NCBI RefSeq assembly: GCF_000247815.1
Contig: NC_021674.1
Coordinates: forward strand, 27,809,763 to 27,873,762
Direction: 5' to 3'
Length of the DNA: 64,000 nucleotides
From: Ficedula albicollis
Lineage: Eukaryota > Chordata > Aves > Passeriformes > Muscicapidae
How positions within the stretch are numbered: position 1 is the stretch's first letter; each line of letters begins with the position of its first letter. The notes below the pieces were generated by a model. The model was not told where the DNA came from. It worked only from the letters and a program-made list of their open reading frames with translations, and did no database searches. A program made the translations under genes and the position numbers. Shown in pieces: positions 43,966 to 56,455 of the stretch.

Positions 43966-44920
43966 AGAGCCTCCAAAAAATACTGTATTTAAATGTCTAT
44001 GCTTAGATATAAAGGATGCATTTTGCCAAAATGAAAATGAAAATCATTGGCCAAACTAGCATCGTGTGATCTTAGCTTTAAAATGACCCTGATGATGTAT
44101 AAACAAGATTACATAAAGGTTCATGGGTACGTGAAACAGTTCAGTAGTGCCATCTTGAGGGGAGATCCTTGATGTTATGTTTAATTCCAGACCTCAGATC
44201 ATCAGCATTTGCCTGTGTTTTATTAGTTGGAAACAAGTCAATGAACTGGCCCAGAAGGATGAGGTACAGTAGATTCAGAAATGCATTAAAACATGCCCTT
44301 ACTAGCAGAAGAGAAGGACTAATGCATTTCTATTGCTGCAGAAAATTATAGCCTGGGCAATAGATTTGTAATGTTTTCTACTTTTAGCTGTTTATTGCCA
44401 AGTCATTTAGTAATATGAATAAAACTCTGCAAAACATTAACACTAATTTAGACCATAAGTACCCTTGTGTCAGAAGGGAACCAGTGGAAGCAAAGAGTTG
44501 ATGCCAGAGTCTCACAGAATTCTGCTTATTTTTTTTAATCTTTATTTTCACCTGGGATGCAGACCAGGATCTGTTTATTCTAGTCTGACTTTCAGTACAA
44601 TTATAACTACTATACATCAGAAATCAGATTGATTAATTTATGAAGTGGCAAATGGTCAGAATTATAAAAGAGGATGCTTACAATTATGATCTGCTTTGTT
44701 TTCCATCCATTCCTATCTTCCCCATCACATTGGTCTGGAAGTGCCATGCACCATCTGGTAGCACAAAATCAGTAAATATCGAAAGTGGTTTTCATTTTTC
44801 AGATCTGTCAGCTAGTGACAAGTAGGGCAGTTTAGTGATCATGCAGATTTTTCTGTTTCTTTTACTTGGGAAGACTCTGTTCTTATACATAAACATTTTG
44901 CATTTCCTGACCAAAGTCAG

Positions 44921-45041
44921 ATATAGCAGCAAACAATGGAATTTCTTCCCTCCCTCCCCATTTCCTTCTTTCAGCAAGAGCATATAGCAGCAAACAATGG
45001 AATTTCTTCCCTCTCTCCCCATTTCCTTCTTTCAGCAAGAG
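44921..45041 (+). repeat. Tandem duplication, 61-base unit
   Basis: The unit ATATAGCAGCAAACAATGGA... starts at 44,921 and 44,982. The only difference seen is CTCCCTCC versus CTCTCTCC. Confidence 0.94.
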
Positions 45042-45724
45042 ATTTCCACCACAAAAACAGTGCACCATCTTTAAGAGCTTAGCTGCTGATGATTTGTTTG
45101 TTACTTGACATGCACAATCATCAGAGCTGATGTATGATTTATTGATTATCTATGAAAGGATGGACAGCTGTGAACTTTGATGCTTCTGTAAATGTCAACA
45201 TCACTCCAGTGTGAATGCATGCAGTGTGTGATCTTACAGCCACACACAATTCCTTTGGGACCTCCATGTGGAGCTAAACACAGAAATTCAAGTCACCTCT
45301 TCACAAGACCCAAACACATTCATTTATGGCTGAGTTTACCAGGATCAAGGGTATTTAGTGCCTTTAGTAAGCTCTGACAAGTCCAAGACTGCTGTTGAAA
45401 GTAGCAGGAAGGCAGAGGGAAAGAAGAAAGCTTCCCTTAAAGGAAAAATTAAAAGGAGAAGTGAACATTCCCTTGAATGTAAGTGTAGATGACTTCAGAG
45501 CAATCTGATTTCCTGGTACACTAGTGTGATAGTCATTTCACTAAAGAGGCTCTTGCAATAAAGAATAAAACTTGTAGTAAATATCATCATGTTGTACTGA
45601 TAAGACACCACACCATGAGTTTTTTGGTATCTTGCAATTCTTTAGAGTTGGCAGAGTACTCAGTTCCTACCTGATACCAAATGCAATGATGTTTCACCCA
45701 CATTCTGGACCTAAGTATGTAAAA

Positions 45725-46457
45725 TACTGAGGTTGAACAGCGTGGCCAGCAGGACCAGGGCAATGGTTGTCCTTTTGTCCTTGGCACTGGTGAGGCCACA
45801 CCTCAAATGTTGTTTTCAGTTTTGGGCCTCCCCACTGTAAGAAACACACAGAGGTGCTGGAGCGAGACCAGAGAAGGGCGATGGAGCTGCCAAAGGGTTT
45901 GGAGCACAAGTCAGAGGGGATGAAGAAGTTCAGTTTTGGGCCTCCCCACTGTAAGAAACACACAGAGGTGCTGGAGCGAGACCAGAGAAGGGCGATGGAG
46001 CTGCCAAAGGGTTTGGAGCACAAGTCAGAGGGGCTGAAGAAGCTGGAGCAGTTCAGCCTGGAGAAAAGGAGGCGCAAGGGTGACCTTGTCACTGCCTGGA
46101 GAAAAGGAGGCTCAAGGGTGACCTTGTCACCGTGACCTTGTCACTCTCTCCTGAAAGGAGGCTGTGGGAGTCACCCTTTTCTGCCCGGCAGAGACAGGAC
46201 AAGAGGACAGTCTGAAACTCTGCCAGGGGAGGTTCAGGTTGGAGATCAGGAGGAATTTCTTCATGGAAAGGGTCATTAAGCATTGGAATGGACTGCCCAA
46301 GGCAGGCAAGTGGTGGAGTCGCCACCCCTGGAGGTGTTCAAGAAATGACTGGACATGGTACTTGGACTGCTATGGTCTAGTTGACATGGTGGTGACAGGT
46401 CAAAGGTTGGACTCAATGATCCTAGAGGTCTTTTTCAATCCAAATGATTCTGCAAGC
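45725..46457 (+). mobile_element. CR1 LINE fragment with internal duplications
   Basis: The right part (GGTTGGACTCAATGATCCTA, GAGGTCTTTTTCAATCC, ATGATTCTGC) is the plus-strand CR1 3' end. The left part encodes, in broken frames, the C-terminal CR1 polymerase region (TGEATPQ, LEHKSEG, LEKRRRKGDLVT). The copy is 5'-truncated and interrupted. It is enlarged by a 114-base tandem duplication (45,815 and 45,929, one substitution seen) and a 38-base one (46,057 and 46,095), followed by an extra GTGACCTTGTCAC. Confidence 0.93.
45815..46042 (+). repeat. Tandem duplication inside CR1, 114-base unit
   Basis: The unit TTCAGTTTTGGGCCTCCCCA... begins at 45,815 and 45,929. One difference is seen (GGGGATGAAG versus GGGGCTGAAG). 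The period is divisible by three, so one plus-strand frame runs through both copies. Confidence 0.97.
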
Positions 46458-47489
46458 AAACTGTTAATCAGCTGAAAAATAACAAAGACAGAGAAAACAA
46501 TTGTTCATAAATCTCCTTGAATAAATTCCTGAAAAAGTGCTGAAGAAGAATACTTTTGTATGTATCCTTTTGAAGTGCAATTTGCTTGAAAGATATGCAG
46601 AAAATATGAACTTTTGCTTAAATGGGAACTATATATTGACTGTGTAGGCTCAGGGCATCAGTATATACTTTCCTTTCCTTTGGTTTTTTTTTTTTTTTTT
46701 TTTTTTTGCTTCTTTCTCATGTCTTACATCCTTTTTCGCTCTTCACCCTGATTTTATTCTTAGGAATAAAATCAAATTTGTAGCCTCTGAACTACAGCCA
46801 TGAGGGCCTATCTTCTGCCTTCATTGTCTTTTATACCTTATTGTTAGTCATCCCAGTGTCTGAAATTAAATTTTCATGTCAATGTTACTAAAACAAAGTG
46901 AAACTGAAATTTAAGTGAAAGAAATAAAAATGCTAGTGCTTATTAGAAGTACATAAATTTTTCCTTGAGAAATATTTTCCCCATTTTCTGAATTTATTAG
47001 TAAACCTAATTTTCCTTACTCACTGTGAAAGGACAATGAAAAATATCTAGGGCTATGCTTCTAAGTCCTTGGTATGTGATGATCACATAGATGTATCAAG
47101 TCATTAGGAAATAAATAGGTAAAAACATTTTTGCTAGGTTTGAAGTAATGCTTGACTCTTTTTTTTCCCCGTGGAATTAAAAATAATTTCCATTAATACA
47201 GGATGCAGATAAACAATTACTCAAATTATGATGTAATGTTACTTTTTCACCTGCTCCTCACTATAACTAAAAACTCTGCCTAATCTTGCCCTGGGAAGAA
47301 GGTTTAACAATATACATACACACATACACATGAAAGGAGAAAACATAAGGGAAGGCTATATTGAAAATATGTGAAAGTTTACATTTTTTATTTATCCTTT
47401 CCATAGAAATTACCACCAAAAACCCCAAAGTTTGGACAGTGGAGAATCACTGAATGCAACAAAAACACTTTGAAGAAAAATACACAGAA

Positions 47490-47543
47490 GAAAGAAGGAG
47501 CTTTTCTTCCCTTCACAGACGAAAGAAGGAGCTTTTCTTCCCT
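47490..47543 (+). repeat. Short tandem duplication, 31-base period
   Basis: The 23-base block GAAAGAAGGAGCTTTTCTTC plus CCT occurs at 47,490 and 47,521. Confidence 0.9.
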
Positions 47544-48030
47544 GAAGTGTTTTTATGAGTATTCCTCACTGCACTTCCCATTATGTGCTATCTAAACAGA
47601 CTGCTACAATATTTATATTGACAAAGTATTTATATCATCTTAGTTTCCTTTAGAATTTTCTTTCCAAAATAACTGTTTCCAAATAACTGATCTGCAATTT
47701 GGCAATTTCATTTAACAGTATTTCTTAAACTCACCATCCAAGTTAGAAAGTGAAATGATTTTTCTAAAGTATAAAACACAAAGTCCCAGTTGCAAGGAGT
47801 TCCCTTGAAGCTTCTCTTGCCATTTATTTTTAATTTTAAATGTCCACCCTCAAAGGAATGGGGTGAAGTATGAACGTGCCAATGTGTTTTCCTGACCTCC
47901 AGTCCAACATCACTGCCTGAAAACTGAGAACCATCTGCTTCACTGTGTTAGTTGCTCCCACCAGAGCCCTGATTCCCAAAAGCAAATTCTGTTCACAGGT
48001 TTGCTGTTTCAGGCACAGTAGGTGTGTTAT

Positions 48031-48152
48031 TGCATCAGTCAAATACAAATCTGAACAAAAATCAAGTTTGCACTGTATTTCTGGGAAAATAATGCATCAG
48101 TCAAATACAAATCTGAACAAAAATTAAGTTTGCACTGTATTTCTGGGAAAAT
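48031..48152 (+). repeat. Tandem duplication, 62-base unit
   Basis: The unit TGCATCAGTCAAATACAAAT... starts at 48,031 and 48,093. One substitution is seen (ATCAAG versus ATTAAG). Confidence 0.95.
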
Positions 48153-49987
48153 CGCTCTGCAGTAGTGAATAAATGTAGGAAAAACCTCGGATGGATCTGT
48201 CCTACAGAATGTGAAGTTTTGCACTCTTCTTCTAAACGGTTCCTGTAGAACTTGAGGCACGTCCCATGAGAAAAACAAATCCCAGCCTTCCTTCAATTTT
48301 TACTTTAATTATCAGCACTTTCCAACCTCCCCAAGAAACCCAACCCACAACAGATTGTCATTTCATCTTACTCATATATTTATGCTCCAATCAGAAATTA
48401 ATATATGCAGTGGTGATAGCTATTTTGTTGGTATTTAAGTGTGACTTTCTCTTGCAGTGAAGAAGCTATTTCCTCCAGAAAGGATCCTATTCCAGCAAAT
48501 TTGCTGTGTCAGTATAGTACTTTGCAGCCATTCAGAAAAGTTGCTGAACAATGGGAGAAGGGAGAAAACTCATGAACAAGAAAATACTGAGAGCGTATTT
48601 TAAAAGTACATTGTGATAAACACTCAGTTTTTCATGGTGAAATACAAAGATTTTGAATAACACAGAAAACTGTCTAGAATTTTGTTTATATCTGATTATA
48701 TACACAACACATAAAGTTCAAGATTTCTTTTACCAAACGGCAAGATACAAACAGGCATCGTGGTTCACTGCAGGGAGCAATCTACAAGGCTGTACATAAT
48801 TCTGAACAACAAAATTACACACATGTTCAAATGAAGACTTAATTAGACATAATGTTTTAACTGTCTCCATGAAATACTGTATTTGATTTGTGATTGCATT
48901 TTAACATCAGTTATTTCTGACTCTACATACATTAAAGCCTTCTTCATTCATGACTGGTTGCAAACAATAATCTGATAAACATCAGCTTTAACCCCTTGCA
49001 TGACAGCCTAAGAAAATAAGACCCCAATCTTGACTAAGGTCTTAGTAAGCTATAATAAGACAAAATGATACAAGTTTCTCCTATAATTTCTGTCAGAGGT
49101 CATCAATCTGTATTCAACAAAACCATTATTGATATTTGATGCCGATGAGTTCCTAGTTCACTGGCTGAAAAAAACCCATATGACACATTAAGCCCATTCT
49201 TTTTCTTATGTGAGACCCATAATTAATAGGTCCAAATCATTCTCCACAGATAATTAATTCTCATATAATTCCCCAGGGTGACTGACATTTCATGTAAATA
49301 CTTCTTTGGATAGGAGAATGCAAAGAAAAAGGGCTTAACTGCTGAACACAGAGAGCTGCAACAACACACGTTTCCCTATTGTGTCCTCCCCTATTGCAAA
49401 TGGCTGGAGAAACAGTCTGTAATTTGAAAGAGGAAAGGGATTGACAATGCTGAAAGAGCCAGAAGGACCAAAAGTCAAGATTATGGCAGTTTTGAAAGTA
49501 TATCACGAAGTGTAATAACGTGTAACCCTCCTGTGGTGATAACATCTCAACATAGTCTTTTGGTGTTTCTAAGGAAGATGGCTGAGACAACCCTATACAG
49601 TACAGCAGTGCTATCAAAGTGTGCAATCCTGTTCCCTCTTCCTCATCTTTGGAGGAAACTCTTTACTGAGCTGATGCAAGACTGCATCCACCAAACCTAT
49701 AGAAATTTCAAAACCCACTTAAAATCCATGTAATCAGTTAAAACAGCCTGGTGCAGGAGCAAAGGAGCACCAGTGTTTGCCACAGACACGGCCAGTGTGA
49801 GGAGAAAGGGACAAAAGCTTCCCCTACTGCCAGCCATGACCTGGCTGCAGGGCTCACCCCCTGCAGACCTGTCCACCAGAGTCTAACACCCACAGAACAC
49901 CCTGACAACCTCATTTCCCAGCCAAAGAGAAAGAAAAGGAGGGCAAGGAGGACAAAAAGCACTCACATGCTTTCTTGTCCCACCTAC

Positions 49988-50108
49988 CTTCAGAAGCAGA
50001 CGGCAGCACTTTGCACACCCTCACAGAGCAGGCAGCTGTGCAGTTAGGCCGCTGCTTTTCCCACACAACAGCTTGAAGCTGGAATCCTAAAAACTTCAGG
50101 GACATACC
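49988..50108 (-). CDS. Candidate internal coding exon, unknown protein
   Basis: On the minus strand a strong acceptor (CAAATTTTCTTACAG) precedes 50,108 and a good donor (TGAAG followed by GTAGGT) follows 49,988. The 121-base segment is open in phase 0 and ends in phase 1, giving 40 residues (it starts GMSLKFLGFQLQAVVWEKQR and contains several Cys in the second half). It lies 84 bases downstream of another candidate exon (50,193-50,236) that ends in phase 0, so the two join in frame. The region is more GC-rich than its surroundings. The alternation of hydrophobic residues would suit a beta-rich secreted domain, but I cannot assign a family. Confidence 0.3.
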
Positions 50109-50192
50109 CTGTAAGAAAATTTGTATTGGCTACTCTTGCAGTGGGAGAGAAAGATACTTTGCCTCATCTCCTTCTTACCTGGGGAAACTCAC

Positions 50193-50236
50193 CTCCCAGA
50201 TTCGGATTTCTTTAACTTTTTCTTTCACTGCAGGAC
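50193..50236 (-). CDS. Candidate small coding exon, unknown protein
   Basis: The acceptor CTGGCTTCACTGCAG precedes 50,236 on the minus strand and the donor GAG followed by GTGAGT follows 50,193. The 44-base segment enters in phase 1 and leaves in phase 0, reading PAVKEKVKEIRIWE. A second donor-like CCAGGTAAGA lies a few bases downstream. It pairs in phase with the candidate exon at 49,988-50,108. It is short, so alone it carries little weight. Confidence 0.25.
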
Positions 50237-53200
50237 CTGCAGTGAAGCCAGCACATAAAAGCTGAGGATCCAAACCCACTTCAGCCTGGTCTAATGGAAC
50301 AATGCTGACTGGTGACATCACACAGTTTGTGTGCATACATGTCTATCTCTATTTCTTATTGCTTTTTAAATCACTTCCAATGACGCTTGGACAAGGGACA
50401 GAGGTCTCAGGGATGTTAAGCTCCTCTGGCTGTCAAGAAGAGACAGCGTGGGTACTGACCAAAGGAGGGGCTGGAGTGAGCTGACTGTTTGGGGGAGGCC
50501 ATGGGAAAGCTCAACCTCAACAGAAAAGTGTAAAATCAAGCGCCTGTTGGTTCTACTGGTCCCACAGAACTATCATAAGACTTTATAGAGGCTGACTATG
50601 GAAGGCTGACTGCAATACCAATCATCTTTCCAGCTCTCGAGACCAAGTAGTTTAGTTCCCTGGTCATGGGAAAACAGGAAAACAAAGTAACAAATTATAG
50701 TATTTTGTACCTTTGCAGACATACTCTTTTTTGTCCCGTAAGATACATGAAGAAAATGCCTTGCAGATAAAATACAAAGCCTTTATCTCAATTGTATTTT
50801 TACAGAGATCCTGGCATTTGTGCAATTTTATAGGAAAATCCCTGTGTAAATCATAGTTTTCTTGATTATGCTACCTGCTACTTAACATGAGGATTTTTGA
50901 GGAAAAAGAATGCTGGGTTTAGCACCATACTACTCAATACAGGGCTTTGCAGTTTTAACAAGTTTTACATTAAGTTTTACTTTCTGCCTTTTGGAAACTA
51001 TTTAAAAATTGAAGTGAAGGCATGAGAATAAAAATATAAAAATACAACAGATCTGTTAGGTCACCAAATCCATCTACATGGCAGACCAGAACAGTTCTCT
51101 GTGACAAATTCACCCAGCTGAGTTTAGCAGTCTTAGGCAATTGGACAACCAGCACTTTCCCTTAGATTATAATTTTTTCAGACCGTATGTTGTGTGCTCC
51201 ATTACATTAATTCAACCATATTTTTCCCTCTTCCTTTTAAATAAAGATTGCAGCACTCACATGTCAAGCTGAAGAAGACATTATTCTAACAGTAACATCT
51301 AACATCTGTTTTTGGCAGGCACTATGGGCAGTTGGCAGCAGCTCTGCAGTTCCCTCCTTATGTAAATGATCATGTGCTGGTGGCTGTCTAAGATAACATT
51401 GCTGCAAGACAAAGGAAGAAAAAAGTCCTTTTCCTTTTACTTGATGCTTACTGGTAGCTAGAACATAAGGACTTCTGCATGTTGAGCAGCCAGCCTCATT
51501 TTCACTGTATGTGGGCCAGATCTGGCTTCAGGGGAACCAAAGAGAGCCCTGTGCAAGCAGGAATATTCACTAAAATATTTATCAAAGGGAAATGATTTTT
51601 AGGGTCTTATTTATGCACAGAGCTATTTACTGTAAAAAAGGAATGCTAGGGAACACTGCCTGACACAGAAGCAGCAAAGAAATTAAGATGTGCACCCTCC
51701 AGTCCACACAGCAGATGTAAAAACCTTTCCAAGACTGGAATACGTTTGTAAAAGGCAGGTTCGTTGGATGCAAGTGATTGTTCAGACCTTTTGAATATGC
51801 TTGTAAAAGACAGCAAATACAGAGTCACACTTACTGGGAAAATTTGCTGGGCATCACATACGAAGCATGTTATGTATGTCTCCCTCTGATTTTGTGCATT
51901 GACTGATGTATGCAATAAACCCAGGATAACTGGGGAAATGTTGTACAAGAACACAAACCAGAGGGTTCTTTCTCCTTGTCTGTATAGAGCACTGAAATAC
52001 AGCTTGTGAAATCTCAGCATCTTTAGCTCTTGCAAAGATAGTTTCCAAAGATATTACTTCTCTGAGATTTGGAGATTTTTTTGGAGATTCTCAAACTGCC
52101 TCTACTTCCAGACTTTGTGACAATACTGCCCAGCCTTAATTCAACAGAAATACTAATGGTGTATGCAGTGAGAGCATGAGCAGACCTACAGGACTATCAT
52201 GCCTGCACAGTGAAGTTGAGGCCTTCAGCTTCAAAAATCAGATGTTGGCGTGAGAGCAGTTTCATATGAATTAACCCTAGGTGTTCTGAGATGATACTTC
52301 CACGGTCCTGCCTTGCCCTCTGTCTCGCTGCTTGTGTTTCTGTACCTGTACTGGTGGCTTTTTAAAACTGTGGCAGGCAGCTTACATGGCCAAACACAGA
52401 TTCTACAAGAAAGCATGGGCTGTAAAGTCAGAGCAATGCTCTGTGCCATTTAGCAGCTCACACTTGTCTCAGAGCTGCATTGTGCTATGCTGATGCTGTT
52501 CACAAATACTGAGGAATACACTTTGCAGTTTCAGACTCTGGATAAATACGTCTAATTAGGTCTGCACTGTCAGCCATGGGTGTTTGTCCCCAGCCCTCAG
52601 AATACAGCTTTACCATCACAAAAGGATCTCAAAGCTGTTGGAATCATGGCTATGGGTAGCTATGTTTAAGTGCTGTCAAGCAGTTCAGCCAATTGTCTTA
52701 AACAAAATTAAATAACCCCAGCCAGTTTGGCATCTGAGTGACATAAATGTCAGTATGAGAAGCCAGTTGTGATGCTGAGTGACAGTAAGAGCCCCAAAAG
52801 AAAGAACTAGCCATGGAATTTAAAGTAGTGGATGAAGATCAGTTTAGATTAGAGCCTTCCTATGATGCTGCTCATTGTAAAAAGCAAATAAAGGCATTTC
52901 ACAATTTGGCAAAGTTCATGCTTCACCATGTTCATGCACAGAAATTTTTAGAAAGATAAATCTGATGCAGCTTTAGAGTGGAGATCTCGGTTCTGTTTTG
53001 GCTCAGTTCTAATCTGCAGGTTAATTTTCAACCCCAATTATTCTACACAGCAGGAAACAGTTTCTTTGGCTAAGTGGTCAAATTTAAGAGATATAACTGC
53101 TGAGTATGCTCTGTTCCCTCAACCTGCACTGGTATAATAAGAATGCCTCCAACCCTCTGCAACAATTACTTTGCTATATTAGTAAAATGCTGACAATTTT

Positions 53201-54508
53201 TCCATTTTCTTCAGAGACATTAGGAAGCTGCCACTGTGTGTGCATTGGAAAAGCCTGGACATTTCACTGGCAGCTTCTTCTGCATGTTTACACCCATCTT
53301 TCTATATAAATGCCGTCCTAAACTATGCAGAACAATGGTGGGGGCATGCCATGCATACTGCTGTGAGAAAAGAGAAAAGAATGAGCAGAAGCAGAAGGAC
53401 AGTAGGAAGCTGAATGGTGTGTGAAAACAAGAATATGAATAAGTGACTTACCACTCCAATTGTCTTTCAGCAAATGTGTGTAATCAATTCCAGTAAGGTA
53501 CTCTACAAAAGCTCTAATTGTGCATTTGTCCAATATTGTCTTTCCCAAGAATTAACCTCAGATGCCTAAAAAGCATATGCATGGGTTTAGTAACATAGAC
53601 TGGAAGCTGGACTACTTCACTTTTACAAAATTATTTATATTCCAGATTTTAGGTGTCCCTGCCACAGTGATTTTATTCTCAGGGAGCGAGTAACTTCTCG
53701 GTACTTGCAAAACTATGCCTACAAATTTGACTGAAGACTGTACTTTGCAGTGACTGAAATGATAGTACTAAAAGAATTTTATATATTTTATTGTGTTTGA
53801 TTTTTATACTGAATGTAAAACAATAACAATCACAAGTATTCCTCCCAGGAAAATAAAACTTGGAAAAGTCACTATGAAAATGATCTCTTGCTCTCTGAGC
53901 TAATTCATGCCCTCTGAAAGCACAAAACCCAAAAACTCAATATTTTTTAGTAAAGAGGCAAATTCCAGGTTGCACTAAAAATTATAACCCAAACATTTGT
54001 GGCCTTTATATTCAATTTAACAGGTCCAGAAGATCTGTGAGATTCTTACCAGAACTAGCCTAAAACCCATTAAATATATAACTTCTATTCATTCATAATT
54101 TTAAAACTATGAATTCTCCATTCTGTGGAACTTTGTGCTTCTTCAGAAATCAAATTCTCCATTCACTATTTCAGCAGAGAAATTCCCACCAGCTCTAATT
54201 CACATCCAGAAATTGCAAACCAGTTCTGAGCCTCTAAATTAGGAAACCTTCTGAGTAATTTCTCATTAAATGTATTTGCATTTCTATCTTGAACTGGAAC
54301 ACTGGATAAAAAAGCCTCAGGGACATTTGATCTGTCCTGGCTTGTTCCAACTGAAGAGAAGATTTATATGAGCCTTCAGCTTGCATATAAAATAGTCTGT
54401 GGAAATCAAAGATGTTTAGAAAACATGCTAATTTTCTGAAAAACTTAAATATAGATGCTCTGAGGACTGACCAGAAAGATATAGATAGATATAGATATAG
54501 ATTATATA
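50237..54508. other. Non-coding DNA
   Basis: No recognisable gene or repeat. The 129-codon minus-strand frame at 51,646-52,035 overlaps a second open minus frame in another phase. That shows how easily plausible frames arise here, so neither is called. Confidence 0.45.
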
Positions 54509-54706
54509 GATATAGATATAGATATAGATATAGATATAGATATAGATATAGATATAGATATAGATATAGATATAGATATAGATATAGATATAGATATAGA
54601 TATAGATATAGATATAGATATAGATATAGATATAGATATAGATATAGATATAGATATAGATATAGATATAGATATAGATATAGATATAGATATAGATATA
54701 GATATA
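54509..54706 (+). repeat. (GATATA)33 microsatellite
   Basis: About 33 near-perfect hexamers, preceded by mixed GATA/GATATA units from about 54,477. It passes directly into the GATA array. Confidence 0.97.
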
Positions 54707-54708
54707 TG

Positions 54709-55484
<776 letters not shown>

Positions 55485-55509
55485 TAGATGATATAGATAT
55501 AGATTTGGT

Positions 55510-56335
55510 AACAATCTAAAACAATTCCTTTGATATTAATCGAATTTCTATTTATTATGCTACAAGTAACATCAGAACTTGGCCTAATTTCTGAAGTTGC
55601 TTCCAGTACTCATTGCAGAGGGAAAAAACTGTCATTAGAGTTCTGTTAAATGAGTTTAATATCATTACATCACAACTTTAATAGCATGTGCCTCAATAAT
55701 TTTCAAGATTAGTGAAAAACACAGGCACAAAAAAGAGACTTGAACTTTCTTATGTAACTCTTCTATTGCCATTTTTGCTATTGTCATAAAGAGCTTCTTT
55801 TCCCCGGTGCACTACAAAAGAAACCTCTTTAGACAGCTTTCTGCTGACTTCTTCTTTTATCTGTAAATGCTTTCAGTGACTAGTTCACATATCTATTTTT
55901 TTTCTCCAAGCAAAATAGTCTTCTATAGCCTCAATGAACCTGACAGTGAAAAGCACTAAAGCTGGACTACACAGGGTCATATCACAGCTTACTGAGAAAC
56001 GTGGGGCCGCCAAAAGGAGATAACTGTAGACAGCACAGGGGGCCAGGAGAGCTCCTGCTTCCGTCCTGCCTCAAGGTAACATCTCATGAGTACCCACTTT
56101 CCATTTCAGTAATCCATCTTTGTATAATATACTTATTGTTTATGGCCATCAAGTAAGGCAGGCAGCCCTCATCCCATTACTATTTTAGCTCTAGGGTGAG
56201 GCTTATTTTTCTTATCTACAAAGAGGATATTAAGGAGTGGAATACATACACATAGTTCTCCTTAGGTTTATTGTGTTCAGCCTACTACCCTGTCAATCAT
56301 GCCATTTTTGTTTTGTTATCACTTTTCTTAGTTTA
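55510..56335. other. Non-coding DNA
   Basis: No recognisable gene or repeat. Confidence 0.5.
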
Positions 56336-56455
56336 GTGCCATAACCTCAGGCTCTGATCTCATCAGATCTCACAAACTAAATAGGGTCAGGCCAGGTCAG
56401 TATTCAGACAGGAAACTTCCAAGAAAACTCAAATGTTTGCAGGAAGGAGTACTTT
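56336..56455 (+). repeat. 5S rRNA-derived sequence (SINE head or pseudogene)
   Basis: The segment aligns end to end with vertebrate 5S rRNA. TGCCATAACCTC matches the start and CTGATCTCATCAGATCTCAC matches the CCGATCTCGTCTGATCTCGG region. AACTAAATAGGGTC matches the box A segment AGCTAAGCAGGGTC, and GGCCAGGTCAGTATTCAGA matches GGCCTGGTTAGTACTTGGA. The box C region is decayed but colinear. Most differences are CpG decay and transitions, so the copy is old. Such sequences form the heads of 5S-derived SINEs (AmnSINE1 type) in amniotes. A single retro-pseudogene is the alternative. Confidence 0.72.

Larger units (their letters stand above)
46458..49987. other. AT-rich non-coding DNA
   Basis: No recognisable gene or transposon. 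It contains a 24-base T run at 46,684-46,707, a 31-base duplication at 47,490 and a 62-base duplication at 48,031. Confidence 0.45.

Noticed and set aside
49740..50050. Plus-strand 98-codon frame in GC-richer DNA
   Set aside because: It is antisense to a better minus-strand exon candidate and has no recognisable domain.
51646..52048. Two overlapping minus-strand frames with a GTAAGT donor
   Set aside because: Two different phases look equally protein-like, so neither can be preferred; used here as a warning about chance exons.
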